From an uncultured Anaerococcus sp. (GTDB lineage Bacteria > Bacillota > Clostridia > Tissierellales > Peptoniphilaceae), in contig CALUCE010000023.1 of the NCBI GenBank assembly GCA_943914475.1, positions 1-10,958 on the forward strand: a DNA stretch of 10,958 bases, given 5' to 3'. Under the pieces are notes generated by a model that worked only from the letters and a program-made list of their open reading frames with translations, ran no database searches and was not told where the DNA came from. The translations under genes and the position numbers were made by a program. This document shows positions 7,307 through 10,958 of the stretch, in pieces (the first letter of the stretch is position 1; each line of letters starts with the position of its first letter).

Positions 7307-8074
7307 CTAACTGATTTGCTTTTTGTTTATTATAGCAATCGAAATTACGATACACAGTATAAGCAAAATACTGCCCGTAATAATCGGTACATAGTAGTCA
7401 TCATATCCTTTTCCTTTAATAAGGTTCACAGGCTTTCCTATCAATGCAATAGGCATGTATTTAACAATTTCATCTCGAATAGATAATATAAGTTGAATCA
7501 CAATCCCAGCAGTCGTTAATATTAATGTACCTATAACATTTCCTGAAATCACTCCAGCTAATATCTCTAAGGATATTAAAAATAAGCCAAATATAAAAGG
7601 AAGTAAGGCTGCCATAAGTATATTTCTTATAGGAAATGAAATTCCAAAAAAGTACTTTGTATAGAAATAAGTGAGTATAAATGAGCAAAAGTAAGTCAAA
7701 AACCACAAAATGAAATTGTAAAAAATCTTCGATAGCACAACTTGATACCTTGGGAGTCCCTTAGATAGCAAATTAATCAAGGTTCCTTTTTGAAATTCAT
7801 TGGCCATTTGAGTACTTAATATAATGGCTAATCCAAACATACCTATCTGACTAATATTTTTAAAGAATTGTGTCCAAGAATCAATTTCTGATGGTGGTGC
7901 TACGTTAATATCTATATTTCCTGTAGCTATGGATTGAAGTATCATGGGAGTTAATTTCGCTGTCAAAGGACTTATTAACCCAATAAACAAGAACAGGATA
8001 AAGGTAGAAGTCATTTTTTTAGTCCTTGCACCTTCAATAGCTTCTTTCTTTAATAGAGATAAAAATATCCTCAT
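7307..8074 (-). CDS. ABC-2 type transporter permease, YxlG-like (255 residues)
   Basis: This is an integral membrane subunit expected to pair with the neighbouring ATPase. It starts with a short basic cytoplasmic segment (MRIFLSLLKKEAIEGARTKK), then about six hydrophobic segments (roughly 22-45, 80-100, 115-140, 150-175, 178-198 and 228-250). MANEFQKGTLINLLSKGLPR, after the second segment, is the coupling-helix region typical of ABC-2 permeases (EF..GT...LLSKG). It overlaps the ATPase gene by four bases (ATGA), which indicates translational coupling. The order PLDc_N protein, ATPase, permease matches Bacillus subtilis yxlE-yxlF-yxlG. The substrate is unknown, and with the ATPase frameshifted transport is probably impaired. 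Confidence 0.8.
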   Translation of the reverse strand: MRIFLSLLKKEAIEGARTKKMTSTFILFLFIGLISPLTAKLTPMILQSIATGNIDINVAPPSEIDSWTQFFKNISQIGMFGLAIILSTQMANEFQKGTLINLLSKGLPRYQVVLSKIFYNFILWFLTYFCSFILTYFYTKYFFGISFPIRNILMAALLPFIFGLFLISLEILAGVISGNVIGTLILTTAGIVIQLILSIRDEIVKYMPIALIGKPVNLIKGKGYDDYYVPIITGSILLILCIVISIAIINKKQIS

Positions 8075-8986
8075 GCTTTCGTCACCTCCATAAAAATATT
8101 TTCTAATGTAAGTTCTTCTATTTTTATTTCTAGAGGAAATATGTTTAACTTATATAGCTCACATAAAACATCAATATCTTTTAGTTGATTGTCTTCGCCT
8201 GTTAAATATAAAGTATCTACTTTTTCATTTGCTACCAGATTTGAAAATTTATCTAGTGACTTAAATGCCTTTAGTTCTTTGTCAGACTTAAATCTGATTT
8301 TAATTGTGTTTTTCCTCTTTATATTTTTTAGTTCATCTATCGAACCTTCTAGTACATTTTTTCCTTTATCAAGCACCACAACATGATCACAGATCGCTTC
8401 AACATCCGATAAAATATGTGTGGAAAAAATAACGGTTGTGGAGTCTTTTATTTTTAATATGATGTCTAATATCTCTTTTCTTCCTAGTGGATCAAGGGCA
8501 GAGGTAGGTTCCTCATATTAATAATTTGGGACTATTTAATAAGGCTTGGGCGATACCCAAGCGCTGTTTCATACCTCTAGAATAGCCACTAATCCTTTTA
8601 TTTACATCTCTTAATCCCACCAATTCTAAAAGTTCATCGCTCTTGTTTTTAATTTCATTTTTACTAAGACCAGTTATAGACCCACATAAATTGAGATATT
8701 CTTTAGCAGTCATATAACCATAAAATTCAGGGACATCTGGAAGATACCCGATAAATCGATTGGTTTTTGACTGACCAAAGCTTACTTCTTCTCCAAACAC
8801 TTCAATGGAGCCTTCATCAATTTTCAAAAACCCTAAAATCATTTTCATTGTCGTAGTTTTTCCAGCGCCGTTTTTACCTAAAAACCCAAAGATTGTATTT
8901 TCAGGAATGGACATGGATAACCCATTAATAATTTTGTTTTTTGCAAAGGATTTATGAAGGTTTTCAATTTTTAATGCTTCCATCAT
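8071..8986 (-). pseudogene. ABC transporter ATPase, YxlF-like, frameshifted at Walker B
   Basis: The N-terminal 157 residues (8986-8513) contain Walker A GKNGAGKT, a family-typical YLPDVPEFY in place of the usual Q-loop context, and the signature GYSRGMKQRLG. The frame ends at TGA straight after SPKLLI, where the Walker B aspartate-glutamate should follow. In the next frame the protein resumes with EPTSALDP (D-loop), STHILSD (H-loop) and the C-terminal domain to 8071. Joined, it would be about 305 residues, the normal length. Compared with the expected ILDEP, the DNA is two bases short. The site is not a homopolymer, so a real mutation is plausible. The gene overlaps both neighbours by ATGA. 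As written, neither half can be an active ATPase. Confidence 0.85.
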
Positions 8987-9183
8987 TCTTCCTCTCTACC
9001 TATTGTTAAGTATAAGATAGGACCAATAATCTGAATAAAAATAACAATTAAAATCCACATAGTTCTGCTTCCAAATTTATATCTATCGTGTTTTAAAACA
9101 TGTCTTAAGGAATAAATCATAAGTGCAATTTCTAAAATAACAATAGGTATAAGTATCGGCAAATATTCTCTAATAACATCCAT
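8983..9183 (-). CDS. Small PLDc_N membrane protein, YxlE-like (66 residues)
   Basis: There are two transmembrane helices (about 8-26 and 43-62) separated by a basic loop RHVLKHDRYKFGSRTMW, and the end PILYLTIGRE. This is the phospholipase D-nuclease N-terminal (PLDc_N) small membrane protein pattern. In Bacillus, YxlE with this domain sits in front of the YxlFG ABC transporter, the same order as here. Its ATG follows AAGGAGGG by about six bases and its stop overlaps the ATPase start as ATGA. It is the first gene of the operon. It has no enzymatic residues and presumably acts in the membrane with the transporter or a regulator. Confidence 0.8.
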   Translation of the reverse strand: MDVIREYLPILIPIVILEIALMIYSLRHVLKHDRYKFGSRTMWILIVIFIQIIGPILYLTIGREEE

Positions 9184-9208
9184 TTTAAGCCCTCCTTTAT
9201 TTGTATAT

Positions 9209-9238
9209 ATCTTACCATTTTATTAAATCAACTATCAA
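9209..9238 (-). promoter_or_regulatory. Promoter of the ABC transporter/regulator operon
   Basis: On the minus strand a -35 box TTGATA (9233-9238) and an extended -10 box TGGTAAGAT (TAAGAT at 9209-9214) are 18 bases apart. The predicted start is about 20 bases ahead of the first ATG. The -35 box lies inside one of two direct repeats, so a bound regulator would block it. Confidence 0.6.
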
Positions 9239-9287
9239 GAAACTATTAGTAAACTTATCCTATTTTTATCAACCTTAAAGAAACTAT
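9227..9287. repeat. Pair of 20-base direct repeats, possible operators
   Basis: Copies at 9227-9246 and 9268-9287 share ATCAAC-N4-AAGAAACTAT, with 16 of 20 bases identical. The copies are spaced 41 bases, close to four helical turns. The copy nearer the gene overlaps the -35 box. Repeated sites in helical phase ahead of an operon that ends in an XRE regulator suggest binding sites for that regulator. This is inference from layout. Confidence 0.5.
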
Positions 9288-9302
9288 ATTTTGTTTCATC
9301 AG

Positions 9303-9341
9303 AAATAAAAAAATAGCCTGCACCAAAAACGGCACAGGCTT
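9303..9341 (-). terminator. Terminator of the lysis cassette
   Basis: A ten-pair stem (9315-9324 with 9331-9340, two G-T wobbles) around a six-base loop is followed on the minus strand by TATTTTTTTATTT. It lies 14 bases past the endolysin stop and separates the lysis genes from the ABC operon. Confidence 0.9.
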
Positions 9342-9353
9342 CTTACTCACATA

Positions 9354-10163
9354 TTATAATAGTTGGTTCACTCTTTTCTGAATAACATAATAATCATATC
9401 CAGCATTAGTTAACCTTCTTTTTCTTTCTTCTCCATTTCCCCAGTCTCCTCTAATGACCTCTCTTGCTAATTGGTCGATTGTCTTTCCAACTGGATATAC
9501 TATCTTGCCATTAGCATCGAATACTTTTAATCCGAATCTATCGGCACATCTTTTGGCATTATCTAAATTCTTAAATGCACCTTTCTGGCTATTTACATCA
9601 GACCAGGATTTTCTAACTCTATATAGTCCACTTGTTGGTTTACTAACAGTATTATTATCTCTTAGTCTTTTATTGACTTCTCTTGCGATATATGGGAACT
9701 TACTGCCAAGGTATGGTCCAGGACAATTTGTATTAGAATACCATTCATGTTTTTGAAGAACACCATCCTTACCTCCAGTATAGGTACAAGGATAGATTCC
9801 ATTTCTCCTACAGATGTCTGTTACTAAATCAATTAGTCTATTTAAAACATAATCAGAAACTAACCACTGAGGACCTCTCGTAGAGTTTCCTACTTCAATA
9901 GTTACTGCTCGATTGTCACACCAGGAAGATGAGGTTGTCCAGGCTCTGTTAGATTCATCAACCCCTAAAACAATGACTCCATCGGATCCTAAATTATAGT
10001 TAGCTGATGCTCGTCTTGACCTTGGCACAAATATCCCAGCAAGATTTCTACCATTTATAACTCCAGCTGCGTGGTGGATTGCTATTTTAGTAATCTTTTG
10101 ATTCCTTCTTCCACTATGGTTAGGGGATAGAATTCTTGCTTGTACTAATGGACTGTTACTCAT
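9354..10163 (-). CDS. Phage-type endolysin, N-acetylmuramoyl-L-alanine amidase (269 residues)
   Basis: Cleaves the bond between N-acetylmuramic acid and L-alanine in peptidoglycan. Residues about 20-165 are an Amidase_2 (T7-lysozyme-like) zinc domain. Its likely ligands are His30 in KIAIHHAAG, His139 in QKHEWY and Cys147 in NTNCPG, with Glu90 in VTIEVGN. Residues 179-225 (LYRVRKSWSDVNSQKGAFKN and following) resemble a SPOR-like segment common in clostridial lysins. Residues 228-266 (IDQLAREVIRGDWGNGEERK) are a CW_7/Cpl-7 wall-binding repeat. There is no signal peptide, so release depends on the holin directly upstream. Its ATG follows the holin stop with no gap, and GGAGG lies in the holin's last codons. 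Likely phage-derived. Within a conjugative element it could instead act as a wall-remodelling enzyme. Confidence 0.92.
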   Translation of the reverse strand: MSNSPLVQARILSPNHSGRRNQKITKIAIHHAAGVINGRNLAGIFVPRSRRASANYNLGSDGVIVLGVDESNRAWTTSSSWCDNRAVTIEVGNSTRGPQWLVSDYVLNRLIDLVTDICRRNGIYPCTYTGGKDGVLQKHEWYSNTNCPGPYLGSKFPYIAREVNKRLRDNNTVSKPTSGLYRVRKSWSDVNSQKGAFKNLDNAKRCADRFGLKVFDANGKIVYPVGKTIDQLAREVIRGDWGNGEERKRRLTNAGYDYYVIQKRVNQLL

Positions 10164-10565
10164 TTATTTTTCCTCCTTGAATTGTTCCAATACTCTTTTT
10201 AATTTTTCTGGTACTGGCAATCCTAGTGCTACAGAGTTTTCCAAAATAGAAAGCCCCTCATTTGCAATATAAAAAAAGATGATGGCTGTTCTTATCATTG
10301 TTCCATCACCTTTAATTAAATTTACATCACATAGGTTTGCTATTCCTACAACTATAAAAATCATAATCTTTTTTGCTATCCCTTTAAATCCTATGGATGA
10401 GGATAGCTTTCTTTCGACCCCTGCTCTTAAAACTCCTGTCAAATAGTCGGCTATTACAAAAGCAAGTAGTGTGTAAATAAAAGCATCTACACTTCCAAGA
10501 TAAAATCCCAACCATCCTCCAATGGCTGTAAAACATACTTTTAGTGTTTCAAAAAATTTGTTCAT
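10164..10565 (-). CDS. Phage holin, toxin-secretion/phage-lysis family (133 residues)
   Basis: This is a small inner-membrane pore former that releases the endolysin to the wall. There are three to four hydrophobic segments (about 10-30, 33-50, 68-85 and 92-112). The central ADYLTGVLRAGVERKLSSS and the IGFKGIAKKI stretch are the conserved core of the Bacteriophage_holin_4 family (TcdE/UtxA type). A charged tail, KLKRVLEQFKEEK, fits the usual cytoplasmic end. The ATG at 10565 has GAGGAGGA seven bases upstream. The stop is immediately followed by the amidase start, the standard holin-lysin pairing. Confidence 0.9.
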   Translation of the reverse strand: MNKFFETLKVCFTAIGGWLGFYLGSVDAFIYTLLAFVIADYLTGVLRAGVERKLSSSIGFKGIAKKIMIFIVVGIANLCDVNLIKGDGTMIRTAIIFFYIANEGLSILENSVALGLPVPEKLKRVLEQFKEEK

Positions 10566-10566
10566 T

Positions 10567-10659
10567 TTATTCCTCCTCAGTTAATGTACATGTTATTTTC
10601 ATTGTCTTATCTGCCGTTTTTAATATTGGGCTAGATAAGTTATTAATTGTTCCAAGGTA
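10567..10659 (-). pseudogene. 3' remnant of a gene before the holin (30 codons)
   Basis: An open frame bounded by TAA upstream ends KTADKTMKITCTLTEEE and stops at 10567-10569, one base before the holin ATG. The holin ribosome site lies within its final Glu-Glu codons, the tight packing seen between phage genes. No start or ribosome site is placed for a full gene; the internal ATG would give only 11 residues. I infer the end of a phage structural gene whose front was lost when the lysis cassette joined this element. A chance frame is possible. Confidence 0.4.
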
Positions 10660-10666
10660 TTACGTC

Positions 10667-10672
10667 ATTATA
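10667..10672 (-). promoter_or_regulatory. Possible -10 box for the lysis cassette
   Basis: TATAAT on the minus strand lies about 100 bases before the holin, just after the preceding terminator. The -35 region would be the terminator's T run, which is a poor match. Tentative. Confidence 0.3.
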
Positions 10673-10688
10673 CAACCTATATAAATAT

Positions 10689-10717
10689 AAAAAAATAAAG
10701 GCAGTCCGAAGACTGCC
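10689..10717 (-). terminator. Strong terminator after the rightmost gene
   Basis: A perfect 7-pair stem GGCAGTC/GACTGCC (10700-10717) closes on a TTCG tetraloop in the minus-strand reading. It is followed by TTTATTTTTTTA on the minus strand. It begins six bases past the stop of the partial gene. Confidence 0.92.
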
Positions 10718-10722
10718 GATAT

Positions 10723-10958
10723 TTATCTCTCTGCACCTTTGCTATGGTCTTTCTTGTTTGATTTAGTTTTGTCATCTGTCTTAAAGCTTTTTATTTGCCC
10801 TAATATGGACTTTTTATCTTTACCTTGACTCTTTACTTGTTCTTTTGCTTTTAAGAGCTTAGAAGACAAAATACGAACATTCTTATGTTCCTTGCCGTTG
10901 TTATCAATGCTTGTTTTTACTTGTCCGAAGATTTTAACAAAATCTCCTTGTTTTAGGT
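10723..10958 (-). CDS. C-terminal part of an unidentified mobile-element protein (77 residues seen)
   Basis: The frame enters from the right edge and ends at TAA 10723-10725 with a terminator close behind. The first part, GDFVKIFGQVKTS, then GKEHKNVRILSSKLL, has alternating beta-strand-like hydrophobics that could form a small OB-like fold. The rest is a lysine-rich, disordered tail ending DHSKGAER. Such charged tails are common in conjugation and replication proteins of Gram-positive elements. I do not recognise the family. No start codon is visible, so most of the protein lies outside the window. It defines the unit upstream of the lysis cassette. Confidence 0.75.
   Translation of the reverse strand, partial: LKQGDFVKIFGQVKTSIDNNGKEHKNVRILSSKLLKAKEQVKSQGKDKKSILGQIKSFKTDDKTKSNKKDHSKGAER

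Noticed and set aside
7292..7706. Short ORFs overlapping the permease gene on both strands
   Set aside because: They are shadows of the permease frame without ribosome sites or domain features.

Overview
The window is AT-rich, low-GC Gram-positive DNA. Shine-Dalgarno sites are strong (AGGAGG type) and the protein families are clostridial in flavour, so I infer a Firmicute from Clostridia/Tissierellia, perhaps a Peptoniphilus/Anaerococcus/Finegoldia-like anaerobe. The genus is a guess. Every gene I can support lies on the minus strand, so the window reads biologically from right to left. The content is that of a mobile element (integrative conjugative element or prophage-like) near one end.

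Right to left: (1) 10958-10689 is the 3' end of an unidentified, highly charged protein followed by a textbook terminator. (2) 10659-9303 is a phage-type lysis cassette: a 30-codon 3' remnant of another gene, a holin, and a zinc amidase endolysin with a Cpl-7-type wall-binding C-terminus, closed by a terminator. (3) 9287-6131 is a four-gene operon resembling Bacillus yxlEFG plus a regulator: a PLDc_N membrane protein, an ABC ATPase broken by a frameshift at Walker B, an ABC-2 permease and an XRE/TPR-like regulator. It has its own promoter, a pair of direct repeats that may be operators, and a terminator. (4) 5974-2149 is the integration module: a small SHOCT-like protein and three overlapping serine recombinase genes. 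The middle one lacks a catalytic domain and the last is split by a one-base frameshift. A terminator follows. (5) 2139-288 is a separate transcription unit: a 425-residue protein with a HEPN-type RxxxxH motif, then a zinc-knuckle gene that appears broken (5' piece, 154 unexplained bases, 3' piece), then a terminator. (6) 121-1 holds a perfect sigma-A promoter and the first nine codons of a gene leaving the window.

How the parts may work together: the recombinases would integrate and excise the element, the lysis cassette looks captured from a phage, and the ABC operon is cargo that is probably self-regulated. The HEPN unit is the best candidate for an undescribed defence or toxin system, sitting just outside the recombinase genes where mobile elements often carry such cargo. 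Three genes show lesions (the last recombinase, the ABC ATPase and the zinc-knuckle gene), so the element may be decaying, or some of the indels may be sequencing errors.
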